Assembly (NCBI GenBank): GCA_949288785.1
Contig: CASELQ010000015.1
Span: 1-49,152, forward strand
DNA: 49,152 nt
Reading direction: 5' to 3'
DNA from: an uncultured Eubacteriales bacterium
GTDB lineage: Bacteria > Bacillota > Clostridia > Christensenellales > Borkfalkiaceae
Shown here: piece by piece, positions 7,961 through 16,569 of the stretch
How the letters are laid out: each line of letters opens with the position of its first letter
Position numbering within the stretch: the first letter of the stretch is position 1
Made by a program: the position numbers and the translations under genes
Notes under the pieces: model-generated
The model's input: the letters and a program-made list of their open reading frames with translations, nothing else
The model's database searches: none
Told to the model about the DNA's origin: nothing

Positions 7961-8349
7961 TGGTTTTGCCCGTATTTTTCCAAATTTTTCCAATTTTTTT
8001 ATTTTTGTACGGTTTTTATAAGATTTTTTTGCAAGGTTATCAACTTCCGAATATTGTGTCGGGGCAAAAACCCGCTTACATAAATATGCGGCAAAACTCC
8101 TTATTATTCTCAAAAAAATAAAAACACAGGCAAAGCCGCGTCAAGTAATATAAAATATCGGCGCCCGTAAAAAGCGCCGTAAAATTTTAAAAAACCCGCA
8201 GGCGCGCCTTTGCCTGCCGGCAAAGGCGCGCAGTATATATTAAATAAGCAACCTGTTGCCGTTATGCGCGCAGTAAAGGGATATATCACACTTTATAACT
8301 TATCTATCGGCGGAAATGCCGAACACTTTTATGCCGCTCGAACCGATAA
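7961..8349. other. AT-rich intergenic region with one strong hairpin
   Basis: No gene can be supported here. The only structured element is a perfect 13-bp inverted repeat (arms 8202-8214 and 8219-8231, 4-nt loop), with a T-rich stretch a few bases beyond it on the minus strand. Short open frames across this stretch lack ribosome binding sites. Confidence 0.5.
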
Positions 8350-8907
8350 AGCCGGTGTTTCTTACCGTGCGCCCGCGGCGACGAGCAAAGCGAACCGATA
8401 CCGAAACTTACCAAAACAGTCTACGATTTTAACGGCACGGATATAAACGCAGAGGTAACGACCGACGGGATCAATCCCTTTAAGGCAAGCAAAGTTACGG
8501 ATCTTTCGTCTGTGCCGAGCGGGTACGACGGCGATGTGTATTCGAAAAACAGTAATAATCTCGTATGCATAGGAATAGGTTTAGGCGATAAAGCATATAA
8601 CCTCGACGATCTGCTCGAAATGAAGATAAAACTTATGGTTGTAAGTGATAAGAAAATGCCGAAAGGAAACGTCAGAATTTACGACGATACGAACAATAAG
8701 ATTTACGGCGATAAAAATTTCGACAGCGATTTATCGGGCGTATACGGCGAATGGATCGAAATCGATTTGTTGCCGCTATTGGAAGATTCCGTCGCTATGA
8801 CGGATACTCTTACGGCAAACGGCGTTCTGAAAAATTTTTCTCTGGTCATCAGAACCGGCGTAGACGCGACGGTGTACTTTGATCGACTTACCGTGATATC
8901 GAAATAA
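8350..8907 (+). pseudogene. 5'-truncated fragment of a carbohydrate-binding-like domain protein
   Basis: An open frame of 185 codons from 8350 to the stop at 8905-8907 has no credible start or ribosome binding site; the first in-frame candidate is a GTG at 8512 well inside the domain. The product reads like the C-terminal end of a secreted protein. A VYDFNGTDI stretch opens a beta-rich domain that closes with ATVYFDRLTVISK, the same open-and-close pattern as the carbohydrate-binding-like domains in the lipoproteins at 22784-26744 (a YDFE-type opening and a LYFDNM-type closing). I read it as the remnant of a lost glycan-binding gene at the edge of the island. A terminator follows. Confidence 0.6.
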
Positions 8908-8981
8908 AATTCAGAAAATATAGAAGATCCGGAATGCTAAACCGATACGACGATATTATTAAAAAGTCGGAAGCATAAAGT

Positions 8982-9008
8982 AAAGGGCGAGATATTTTCT
9001 CGCCCTTT
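8982..9008 (+). terminator. Hairpin terminator after the gene fragment
   Basis: Arms 8982-8992 and 8998-9008 are exact 11-bp complements with a 5-nt loop, followed by an A/T-rich run. Confidence 0.6.
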
Positions 9009-9100
9009 ATTATTCTAAATTTAACACTTAAACCGGAATAATCTCTTACAAAAAACAAACCGAAACTCCCAAGGGAACCCTCTCGGCTTGCCTAAAAAGA

Positions 9101-9139
9101 AAAAAACGAACGCAAGACATTTCTTGTGTTCGTTTTTTT
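9101..9139 (-). terminator. Bidirectional terminator adjoining the tRNA 3' remnant
   Basis: A stem of about 11 bp (core 9107-9117 with 9122-9132, one G-U pair) is flanked by A tracts on the left and T tracts on the right, so it can stop transcription either way. On the minus strand it lies directly after the CCA end of the tRNA fragment, as expected of the original tRNA terminator. Confidence 0.7.
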
Positions 9140-9145
9140 CTTGTT

Positions 9146-9170
9146 TGGTGCGGTCGACAGGAATTGAACC
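9146..9170 (-). other. tRNA 3'-end remnant (probable attachment-site half)
   Basis: Read on the minus strand, this gives GG, a TTCAATT T loop, the CCTGT T-stem strand, the CGACCGC acceptor strand, A and an encoded CCA. The 5' T-stem strand and everything before it are missing, replaced at 9171 onward by unrelated sequence. A 3' tRNA end of about 25 nt is the usual scar of an integrative element. The sequence does not match the complete tRNA-Leu at 36808, so the parent tRNA is elsewhere or lost. Confidence 0.6.
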
Positions 9171-9175
9171 GAAAT

Positions 9176-9218
9176 TTATGCTCTGAATCCCTTTAAAATA
9201 AAGGGATTCAGAGCATAA
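9176..9218. repeat. Perfect 19-bp inverted repeat beside the tRNA remnant
   Basis: Arms 9176-9194 and 9200-9218 match without a mismatch, with a 5-nt loop. It begins 6 nt from the break in the tRNA and is the longest perfect hairpin I noticed in the window. Confidence 0.8.
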
Positions 9219-9280
9219 CACGCCAAAAACGCGCCAAAACAAAAATCAAAAATAAAGTATCAAATTCAAAATATATGTTA

Positions 9281-9325
9281 GCCAGGCGAAGTGATTCGAA
9301 CACCCGACTGACGGAGTCAGAGTCT
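9281..9325 (-). other. Second tRNA-like remnant
   Basis: On the minus strand the segment contains CTCTGACTCC (like the loop and 3' stem of a tRNA-Gln anticodon arm), a TTCGAAT T loop and an acceptor-like GCCTGGC. The 5' half does not fold into a tRNA and no CCA follows. It is probably another attachment-site scar; the assignment is tentative. Confidence 0.4.
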
Positions 9326-9391
9326 TTCTGCCAACTACAAAAACGAGCGATTTTTAAAGAAAAGCCCTTAAAAATCACCCGTTTTTACTAT

Positions 9392-9448
9392 TCATAAGGA
9401 CTTAGTCCCCAATTCGGTCCCCAAGTGACACGGACTGTTTTTTACCAT
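9392..9448 (-). pseudogene. Possible C-terminal tail of a tyrosine integrase
   Basis: A short minus-strand frame encodes a peptide ending HLGTELGTKSL before a TGA. LGT-rich tails of this kind are common at the C-terminus of phage-type tyrosine integrases, and here the tail sits right beside a tRNA-like remnant. No integrase catalytic region is present, so this is at best a leftover. Low confidence. Confidence 0.25.
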
Positions 9449-9465
9449 TGCGTATAATACTTTGT

Positions 9466-10476
9466 TTAGCCTTTATTTTCAAGAATCTCACATTCTGCTT
9501 TAAGTTCTCTGCTCAATTCTTCTTCTGTGGGTAAATACAACATATACTTTGATGTAAAAATCTGCTTATTGTTCTCGGCAAGCGTATATTTCACCACAGC
9601 ATCGTTTTTATCGGCACAAAGCAAAATACCGATAGGCGGGTTATCTCCGTCATTCATCTGTTCACGGGTATAATAATTCACATACATTTGCATTTGTCCT
9701 ATATCCTGGTGGGTAAGTTTTCCTGCTTTTAAATCAATTAACACAAAACACTTTAAAATATAGTTATAGAACACTAAATCTATATAAAAATGTTGATTAT
9801 CGAACGAAATTCTGTGTTGCCTTCCGACAAAAGAAAATCCTCTACCAAGTTCAAGCAAAAATTTTTGTAAATGATCGATTAAGGCTTGTTCTAAATCGGA
9901 TTCATAAAAGCTCGCATTCTGTTCCAAGCCCAAAAATTCAAGTACATACGGATCACGAATTATATCTTCGGGCGTCTTTGTTTTTTCTTGCTTTGTCGTA
10001 TCTTCCACAACATCATAATTACCATGGCTTGCCAACAATCGCTGATAGGAAAGAGTGTTTATTTGCCTTTCAAGTTGTCTGGTACTCCAATTTGCTTTAG
10101 CGCATTCGTCCAAATAAAATTGTCTTGCTTTTTTATCTTCCACTTTCATGATAAGACGATAATGAGTCCAACTCAATTGGTCACGCAGTGCGTGACGATT
10201 CGGAAAAGTAAGATAAAATTGCCTCATATATTTCAAATTCGTCGCAGTAAACCCTTTTCCGAAATCTGCAGTCATCTGCTTGGAAAGGTCTTCAATAAGA
10301 TTCGTCCCATATTCCGCCGTTGCATTCCCGCCTTGTTTTTCCACTATCGTTCTGCCGATTTCCCAATACGCTTCCACCATAGCGAAATTAGCAACCGAGT
10401 AAACCTTTGCTCGTGCACAGGAAAGAATTTCTTTAATTTGGCTATAAAAGGCATTGTCCACTATTTCGTTTGGCAT
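9466..10476 (-). CDS. DUF1016 (YhcG-family) PD-(D/E)xK nuclease-like protein
   Basis: The 336-residue protein shows the YhcG pattern. An N-terminal helical domain contains AYWEIGRTIVE and the conserved LSWTHYRLIM motif. A C-terminal restriction-fold domain contains FYIDLVFYN, then the IDLK segment that provides the nuclease lysine, and a PPIGILLC strand. The family is widespread, scattered and often carried on mobile or defence islands; its target is not well defined. AGGAG 7 nt before the ATG supports the start. The composition is more AT-rich than the housekeeping genes. It lies beside tRNA scars, consistent with cargo of an integrated element. Confidence 0.88.
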   Translation of the reverse strand: MPNEIVDNAFYSQIKEILSCARAKVYSVANFAMVEAYWEIGRTIVEKQGGNATAEYGTNLIEDLSKQMTADFGKGFTATNLKYMRQFYLTFPNRHALRDQLSWTHYRLIMKVEDKKARQFYLDECAKANWSTRQLERQINTLSYQRLLASHGNYDVVEDTTKQEKTKTPEDIIRDPYVLEFLGLEQNASFYESDLEQALIDHLQKFLLELGRGFSFVGRQHRISFDNQHFYIDLVFYNYILKCFVLIDLKAGKLTHQDIGQMQMYVNYYTREQMNDGDNPPIGILLCADKNDAVVKYTLAENNKQIFTSKYMLYLPTEEELSRELKAECEILENKG

Positions 10477-10499
10477 ATAAATACTCCTTAGTTTCGTTT

Positions 10500-10528
10500 A
10501 TTATAGCATAAATTCAAACAAAAATCAA
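10500..10528 (-). promoter_or_regulatory. Promoter of the DUF1016 gene
   Basis: On the minus strand TTGATT (10528-10523) and TATAAT (10505-10500) are separated by 17 bp, 24 bp upstream of the ATG. The remaining sequence to 10795 holds nothing I can support. Confidence 0.6.
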
Positions 10529-10795
10529 CCGATAAAGGAGTTTTCATTTTTTGAATGTTTTTGAATGACGGTTTATCCGCAAGGCGAGATAGGACTCGCC
10601 GGAGAAAAGTTCCTCATTTTAGTCGTTATAATTTAATAAATTTCATATGCTTTTTCGTTGTTATTTATCAACAAAACAATTGTATCTTCCATACCCCAAT
10701 AGGCAATCGACTTATATATCTCGCTTTTCTTTCATACAACGGAAGCCGTCCGCCATATCGATATATATGCTCATCATGTTCTATATTAATTATTT

Positions 10796-11719
10796 TCATT
10801 TTATAGCAACTACGATTTCCTCGTACGTGGGGATAGAAACTGCGGCGCCCTTTTTAGAAACCGTTATCGCCGAACAGCGCGTCGCAAATTCAAGCGATTC
10901 CGCAATTTCAAAGCCCTGCGCTTTTTTCATCGCAAGCGCGCCGATAAAAGTATCTCCCGCCGAAGTGGTATCCACCACTTTTACTTTTTTTGACGGACAA
11001 TAAATCACCCCGTCGTTTACGTTTATATAATAGCTTCCCCTCTCTCCCAAAGTAATTACCGCTTCTTTTACCCCGAATGACGAAAAATATTCGTATGCCC
11101 TTTGCGCGTCTGCTTCATTTTCCGGGTTTATCCCCGAAAGCGACTCGCATTCCGTTTCGTTCAATACCAAAAGATCGACTCGGCTCAGCATTTCCCCGCT
11201 CATTTTCATGGCGGGGGCGGGATTTAAAATCGTATACATTCCTATCTCTTTCGCCGCCGCAAGGCTTTCCCCGACGGCGGTTAAATTCATCTCCAATTGG
11301 GTAATGAAAATATCCCCCACGCGGGCAAAAAGACGAAGGTACTCTTTTACCTCGCCGCCCGTCACCGTATCGTTTGCGCCCGAAGAAAGGATCAAGAAAT
11401 TATCCTTTCGGCTTTCATCCAACAGAATGGTACATACGCCGCTTTGCTCGCCGTTCTTCACCGCAACCGCTTCACAGTCCACCCCATAAGTTTTTAAAGA
11501 ATTTAAAATCACCTCTCCGAACATATCGTCACCGACCGCTCCGATAAAACGAACCCTTTCGCAACCGAGTTTTTTACATGCCGCTGCCTGATTTGCTCCT
11601 TTCCCGCCTTGGTTGACGATAAAGTCATTGCCTTTTATGGTTTCCCCCGCCGTCGGCATACGAGACACGCTCGTCACAAGATCCGCATTGATGCTTCCGA
11701 ATACAAAAACCTCTTTCAT
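10796..11719 (-). CDS. Ribokinase-family (PfkB) sugar kinase
   Basis: The 307-residue protein is a PfkB-fold kinase that phosphorylates a sugar or nucleoside with ATP. The sugar-binding signature NQGGKGANQAAA lies near residues 37-48. The C-terminal ATP/catalytic signature reads DTTSAGDTF, with the catalytic Asp in AGD and Ser where many members have Gly. The ribokinase-type start MKEVFVFGSINADLV fixes the start at 11719, although the frame is open to 11815, inside the previous gene. It is the last gene of the glycan operon, 22 nt after the GH106-like gene, and so should phosphorylate a monosaccharide released upstream. Whether that is ribose or another sugar cannot be read from the sequence. 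Confidence 0.85.
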   Translation of the reverse strand: MKEVFVFGSINADLVTSVSRMPTAGETIKGNDFIVNQGGKGANQAAACKKLGCERVRFIGAVGDDMFGEVILNSLKTYGVDCEAVAVKNGEQSGVCTILLDESRKDNFLILSSGANDTVTGGEVKEYLRLFARVGDIFITQLEMNLTAVGESLAAAKEIGMYTILNPAPAMKMSGEMLSRVDLLVLNETECESLSGINPENEADAQRAYEYFSSFGVKEAVITLGERGSYYINVNDGVIYCPSKKVKVVDTTSAGDTFIGALAMKKAQGFEIAESLEFATRCSAITVSKKGAAVSIPTYEEIVVAIK

Positions 11720-11741
11720 TCCTTTTATTTTTCTCCGTTTT

Positions 11742-14705
11742 TCACTTCTTTGATTTAACAACGAGACGAAAGCCGAAATCGAAAATCGAATATTCGTTCT
11801 CATCGAAGTTTGCAAAATCGTCCATATAGCTTTCGGGACCGTAGGAGTATCCGTCGTCCGTTTTCGGGAATAAATGCAACGGTCCGAAAGTATTTCTTCT
11901 GTTTATCACGGCGCACACAGTCAACCCTTTCTTAAATTCTCTGCATCCGAATCGGTACGGAGGCGCTATTAAATCGGCAACTTCCTCTTCCCCGTCAAAA
12001 ATTTTGACCAAGCCGCAGTTTACCTCTTTTAAATCGACCGCCAAAGTTCCTTTCAAACCGGTATCGTAATATATTTTTCCGCCGTAAAACGGAAACCCGT
12101 GTAAAGTCGGATGCAACGTATCCAATTTCTTCGGCAAAGGATAAAGCGTACCTTTTCCGTTTTTCGTTTTAACAGCAAAATCGCCCGATAAATAAACGTT
12201 CTCGAGTCCGTTTTCTTCATCTACCGCCGTATAAATTTCAAGTACGTTCAATCCGTTTTTCACGCCTTTTAACGGCAATTCCTTAAAACAGCAATCGATC
12301 GGACAATCGTGCATCTTCGCGGTCTGGTTTACGCCGTTCAAAACATAAGTCGCTTGCTCGTATTCGCTTATTAAAGCTACGGTATCGGCAGGCAATCCTT
12401 CCGCTTCGAATTCAAATACCAATTTAACGGCAACGATTTTATCCGATCGCCTTTTATACAGCTTTTTATACCAGGGTTGGAACATGACGGAAGATCTTAT
12501 TTCCAACCCGTTATCCCTCCTTATGCGTTTATCGACGGAAAGTAGCTCGCCCCGACAGTAATAGCTTCCGTTCACGTATACCTCGGCGATATCGAGCGGT
12601 AATTTATTTTGCTCGGAAAGCCTATACGGATAACCATCGCTTTCAAACACGCGCTCAAAGCCCTCGGTATCGACCGAAATTTCGGAAGCGCTACCGCGGA
12701 CATTCGCATAAACCAACATAAGCTCCCCGCGTGCCGCGAAAGTATACCGTAAAACGGTATTTCCGTCAACATACGCATACGGCAACGGTTTTTGCTCGCC
12801 GCTGCGTAAATCCGACTCGTAAACTTGCTTTTCTCCCTCTAAAAATATTGTCGTTTCCTTTTCGCCGTCGTCCGGATTCAGCAAAAAGATGTTTCCTCCG
12901 CTTTCCGTTTCCGTAATCCGTCGCCAGATTCGCCCGCCCGCCACTTTGCATTTATCGACGGATAACAGACTTACGACTTCTTCTTCGCCCCCGTTTATCT
13001 TGATAAATCCGTCGTAATTCTCATTCGTTTTTTCTCCGTTTACATACGACGGCAATTCGCCCGCAACGATGACCCGTCCTCCGTTCCCGACAAAATTTTT
13101 CAACAGCTCGAGCGTCGATCGGCGCAAAACGTTTACTCCGCTAAGCAGAACCGTGGAGTAACGACACTGCCCGACTTCCAGAATATTTCCCTTGACTTTT
13201 GCGTATTCCTCGAGGATCGCCTCGTCTCCGTAATCAAAAGCGACGCCGCCGTCCATGAGCCATAAAAAAAGCTCTTCGTATTTTCGGTCTAAGCGCTTTG
13301 TCTCTGCGTCTTTCGCCTCGAAATCCTTCGCCCAACCTGCATGCACGCGTCCCCAAACCGACTCGACGGGATAGATTACGAGCGTATCGCAAAACTCTTT
13401 TCCCGCCGCCGAGTATTCCGCTATTCTTTCGTAATACTCCTCTAAAATATGCCATTCGTCTTTCCAGACCGACTGACGGGAAAGAGGCGCGGGGAAATCG
13501 CGTTTGCTTTCTCCTTTCATGGTATACCATGCGAGATGCTCTGCCCTCTCGTCTACTCCGAGCAAGGCTAAAACGTCTCCTATCTTTTTATAATCGAAAA
13601 AAGACGCATGCCAGCCCGTGCAGCCGAATTGCTCACACAGCGTGCGTTCTTTCCCCAGCTGTCGTCTGAGCGAATGCGCCTGCTTTGCTATCCAATAATT
13701 TTCATTGGACGATTTTAAATGATCAAAGCCCGCAAAATCCATTAAATCCACACACCTTATTGCAGATCCTAAAAGAGTGGTCTGTATCGTTAAACTGTCT
13801 TCATGCATGAGATGCCCGACAAGCATCTTGCCGTTTGCATGACACCAATCTGCATACGGGCGCATAAAGTTTTCCCGAAACATTTCCTGCAAAACGTTTA
13901 CATAATCATAAGCGACTTTATTAAACTCCTCGCCCCTTTTTAAATAATATAACTCGGGCAGGCGTTCTGTTAAATCATAACCGCATCGACGATAAAAATC
14001 GTCAAAAAGAGAATACGTATAGGGTAGCATCGTCATTTTATCGGGATGTCCGATATTAAATCCCGTCAGCAACGTTCCTCTGTTCGGTTCATCGGTAAAA
14101 AAGCCCTTTACGTAGTCAAAATCCTCCTTTAGCGCCTCCTTATATCTTTCATGAGTGACGGTGAGAAATTTTTCGGTCGCCTTTTTGTTTAACGTATCCA
14201 AATACGTATATCCGTTATAAAATCCACCCGCGTACGGTTCGGCATAACAAAAAATCAAAATTTCGTAACCGTCCTTTATTTCATTGCAATCAACCGTCTG
14301 ATAATAGTCCGCGAGTCTGTCCGCTTCAAACTTTACGGCAAAGGAGTTTATATATTCGATGCCGTAATCAATAGCCTGAAACCCAGACTTTTTGTACCGA
14401 CGCATATACAGATATTTCTGACGGAAGTTCGGATTCATCGTAACCTTTCCGCCTGCAATTCCGGAAGGCCATCTGTCCTCGTCGTAAATCCATACCTCAA
14501 GCCCGTATTTCTTTGCTTCGGAAATCGCCGCCTTAACGCATTGCATCCACTCGTCGCCCAGATATTCCGTTTCGAGATTTACGCGGGAATGTATATAAAA
14601 TCCCCCGTAGCCCATCTCTTTAAACGTTTTTACCTGCCTTACGATTTCCTGCGGATCGAGCTTCCCGCTCCATGCCCAAAAAGGTTTTCCTCTAAAAGTC
14701 GTCAT
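11742..14705 (-). CDS. Large cytoplasmic glycoside-hydrolase-like protein (GH106-like)
   Basis: The 987-residue protein has no signal peptide. It starts with a GKPFWAWSGKL motif, then a TIM-barrel-like region with GYGGFYIHSRV and VWIYDEDRWPSG. This layout is shared by a large group of poorly characterised hydrolases distantly related to GH106 alpha-L-rhamnosidases. The C-terminal third looks like beta-sandwich domains of the GH2/galactose-binding type. The acidic residues in the DED segment (about residue 77) are catalytic or structural candidates only. GGAG 5 nt before the ATG supports the start; the stop of the preceding GH20-like gene is 10 nt upstream. The substrate is unknown; the family call rests on remembered motif similarity. 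Confidence 0.6.
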   Translation of the reverse strand: MTTFRGKPFWAWSGKLDPQEIVRQVKTFKEMGYGGFYIHSRVNLETEYLGDEWMQCVKAAISEAKKYGLEVWIYDEDRWPSGIAGGKVTMNPNFRQKYLYMRRYKKSGFQAIDYGIEYINSFAVKFEADRLADYYQTVDCNEIKDGYEILIFCYAEPYAGGFYNGYTYLDTLNKKATEKFLTVTHERYKEALKEDFDYVKGFFTDEPNRGTLLTGFNIGHPDKMTMLPYTYSLFDDFYRRCGYDLTERLPELYYLKRGEEFNKVAYDYVNVLQEMFRENFMRPYADWCHANGKMLVGHLMHEDSLTIQTTLLGSAIRCVDLMDFAGFDHLKSSNENYWIAKQAHSLRRQLGKERTLCEQFGCTGWHASFFDYKKIGDVLALLGVDERAEHLAWYTMKGESKRDFPAPLSRQSVWKDEWHILEEYYERIAEYSAAGKEFCDTLVIYPVESVWGRVHAGWAKDFEAKDAETKRLDRKYEELFLWLMDGGVAFDYGDEAILEEYAKVKGNILEVGQCRYSTVLLSGVNVLRRSTLELLKNFVGNGGRVIVAGELPSYVNGEKTNENYDGFIKINGGEEEVVSLLSVDKCKVAGGRIWRRITETESGGNIFLLNPDDGEKETTIFLEGEKQVYESDLRSGEQKPLPYAYVDGNTVLRYTFAARGELMLVYANVRGSASEISVDTEGFERVFESDGYPYRLSEQNKLPLDIAEVYVNGSYYCRGELLSVDKRIRRDNGLEIRSSVMFQPWYKKLYKRRSDKIVAVKLVFEFEAEGLPADTVALISEYEQATYVLNGVNQTAKMHDCPIDCCFKELPLKGVKNGLNVLEIYTAVDEENGLENVYLSGDFAVKTKNGKGTLYPLPKKLDTLHPTLHGFPFYGGKIYYDTGLKGTLAVDLKEVNCGLVKIFDGEEEVADLIAPPYRFGCREFKKGLTVCAVINRRNTFGPLHLFPKTDDGYSYGPESYMDDFANFDENEYSIFDFGFRLVVKSKK

Positions 14706-14715
14706 CTTTTCTCCG

Positions 14716-16569
14716 TTAATTTCTATTTACCGTTACAATTTTTGCATACTCGTTAAACAATATATCGTTCGCGTTTTCAGGATAATCGTCCAACCTTACA
14801 GGCAAAATCTCTTGTTCCAGAAACTCTATTTCGCCGCTTCTGCCGTCGATAAAATCACTGATTTCTCTTTTAACGTTTTCAAGTCGGAACAACAGTCCGC
14901 CAATCCGATGCTCTTGCACCTCGAAACCGGAAAATTTATTTTCGAGATTCCACTGAACCCTGTACGCCTCGAAAAACATCCGAACATTTTTTATCGTCTC
15001 GTCCAGATCGACGATACAGTTTTTCAAAGCAGTCTTATCTCCTTTTCGGTAATGAGATCTTATCTTTTTACCCAATAAACATTTTCCTTTCAAAACATTG
15101 CAAAGCGCGGACAAAGTTTTGAAAATATACCCGAATTTTTCGCTTGATTTTGCCGTCCCCGCGAGCTCCTCCGCCCGATATTTAAACATGTCTGGATAAT
15201 CGTCTTCGACAATTCCGTCGAAAATACCCGCCAATACATCCTGATAAAAAAGATACTTGCTTGCATTATTCAGCCGATATGTTTTGTCGTCGTGAAGCAT
15301 ATTCGGGGTATCTGAAAGCAACCATTGTTCTTTCGTCAATCCCGTCAACGCTTTCAATGTTTCTCCGCTTTCATCCTCTTTTCCAAACCAGAAAAAATCT
15401 GAAAACAGGCATAAAACGGGAAAAACGGAAAACACGGACGCCTCGCCGCCGTCGTCCCCCCAAAGCGTAACCATAACATGCTCGATCTCCTTTTCCAAGC
15501 ATGCCTGTAAAGCGGGAATCGAATTTTTTATGCTTTGACGATTGGCGGGCGCAAATCCGATCCATTTATACGCGCCGCCGGCAAAACTCACGTTATCCGC
15601 TTTTTTCTCGTATTCATCCAAACGGATACGATAATGATCCGTATCGTCAAAATAATAATCCCAATAAATAACCTCCGTAGCGCCGTCGATATGTACGTCG
15701 TCAAACTGAAACAGCATATCGCCCCAAAGCATACAGGAAAATCCGTATTTTTCGGCAATCGCCTTCACTCGGGAAAGATGGCGCAAATAAACTTCTTTCG
15801 GTTCTTTACGCGGAAACCTTTTTCTGTAAGAACCCGTTCCCATTTTTTGAGCCTCGTCCATGCCGATATGTACGAGCCTTGAAGAGAACATTTTTCTCAG
15901 CGACGCAAACAAATTCTCCAAAAACGCATACGTCTTTTCCTCCTCGCAAAGCAAAACGTCACCCGCATCGTGAATATCCGAAAAAAAACCGTAACGAAAA
16001 ATGCCGTCCAGATGCGCCAGGGTTTGTACGCAGGGAATCAGTTCTATACCGAACGCAGAACAGTAAGCGTCGATTTCTTTGATTTCCGCCGTCGTATACC
16101 TACCGCGCAAATAGCCGAAATAGGGACGATTTTCTATTTCGAAAACATCCTCCGTATATAAAAGTAATCTCGTATACCCCAATAACGCAAGATATTCTAC
16201 CGTCTTTTTTACGTGAGCGATATTCGGAACGGCATTCCGAGAACAGTCGAGCATCACGGACAACTCTTTCATGTACGCCTTCAAAGTAAAATCCCGCTCC
16301 ACCGCAAATCTTGTTTTTACGAGATGTAAAATTGTACGCCAAAGGGCGGGAAGAGAGCCGCATGCTACGGTAATCTCTCCCTCCCGCCCCGCGCAAATCC
16401 TCGCCTTACGTGAAAATTCGGTCTCTGCGACAAGATGAAGTTTAACATCCGCCGGCTCTTCCGCGACAATCGTTATCCCAAAAACGGCAAGCAACCGACC
16501 GAGAGAGAGAATGACTTTCTCACCCGCGCCGTCTATCAGGATTTTATCGAAATTTTTATTCCTTTTCAT
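14716..16569 (-). CDS. GH20-like beta-N-acetylhexosaminidase
   Basis: The 617-residue protein lacks a signal peptide, so it acts on imported oligosaccharides. A small N-terminal alpha/beta domain precedes a TIM barrel with the GH20 progression YMKELSVMLDCSRN, LGYTRLLLYTED and VHIGMDEA. The Asp238-Glu239 pair in HIGMDE corresponds to the GH20 catalytic dyad (polarising Asp plus acid/base Glu) of the substrate-assisted mechanism. GH20 enzymes commonly have HxGxDE here, so Met is a minor change. About 200 helical residues follow the barrel, as in several cytoplasmic GH20 relatives. It overlaps the end of the GH38 gene by 14 nt with no clear ribosome binding site, suggesting translational coupling. 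GlcNAc versus GalNAc preference cannot be told. Confidence 0.75.
   Translation of the reverse strand: MKRNKNFDKILIDGAGEKVILSLGRLLAVFGITIVAEEPADVKLHLVAETEFSRKARICAGREGEITVACGSLPALWRTILHLVKTRFAVERDFTLKAYMKELSVMLDCSRNAVPNIAHVKKTVEYLALLGYTRLLLYTEDVFEIENRPYFGYLRGRYTTAEIKEIDAYCSAFGIELIPCVQTLAHLDGIFRYGFFSDIHDAGDVLLCEEEKTYAFLENLFASLRKMFSSRLVHIGMDEAQKMGTGSYRKRFPRKEPKEVYLRHLSRVKAIAEKYGFSCMLWGDMLFQFDDVHIDGATEVIYWDYYFDDTDHYRIRLDEYEKKADNVSFAGGAYKWIGFAPANRQSIKNSIPALQACLEKEIEHVMVTLWGDDGGEASVFSVFPVLCLFSDFFWFGKEDESGETLKALTGLTKEQWLLSDTPNMLHDDKTYRLNNASKYLFYQDVLAGIFDGIVEDDYPDMFKYRAEELAGTAKSSEKFGYIFKTLSALCNVLKGKCLLGKKIRSHYRKGDKTALKNCIVDLDETIKNVRMFFEAYRVQWNLENKFSGFEVQEHRIGGLLFRLENVKREISDFIDGRSGEIEFLEQEILPVRLDDYPENANDILFNEYAKIVTVNRN

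Noticed and set aside
9021..9242. 73-codon minus-strand frame across the tRNA remnant
   Set aside because: It reads through the tRNA fragment, the perfect hairpin and the terminator; not a credible gene.
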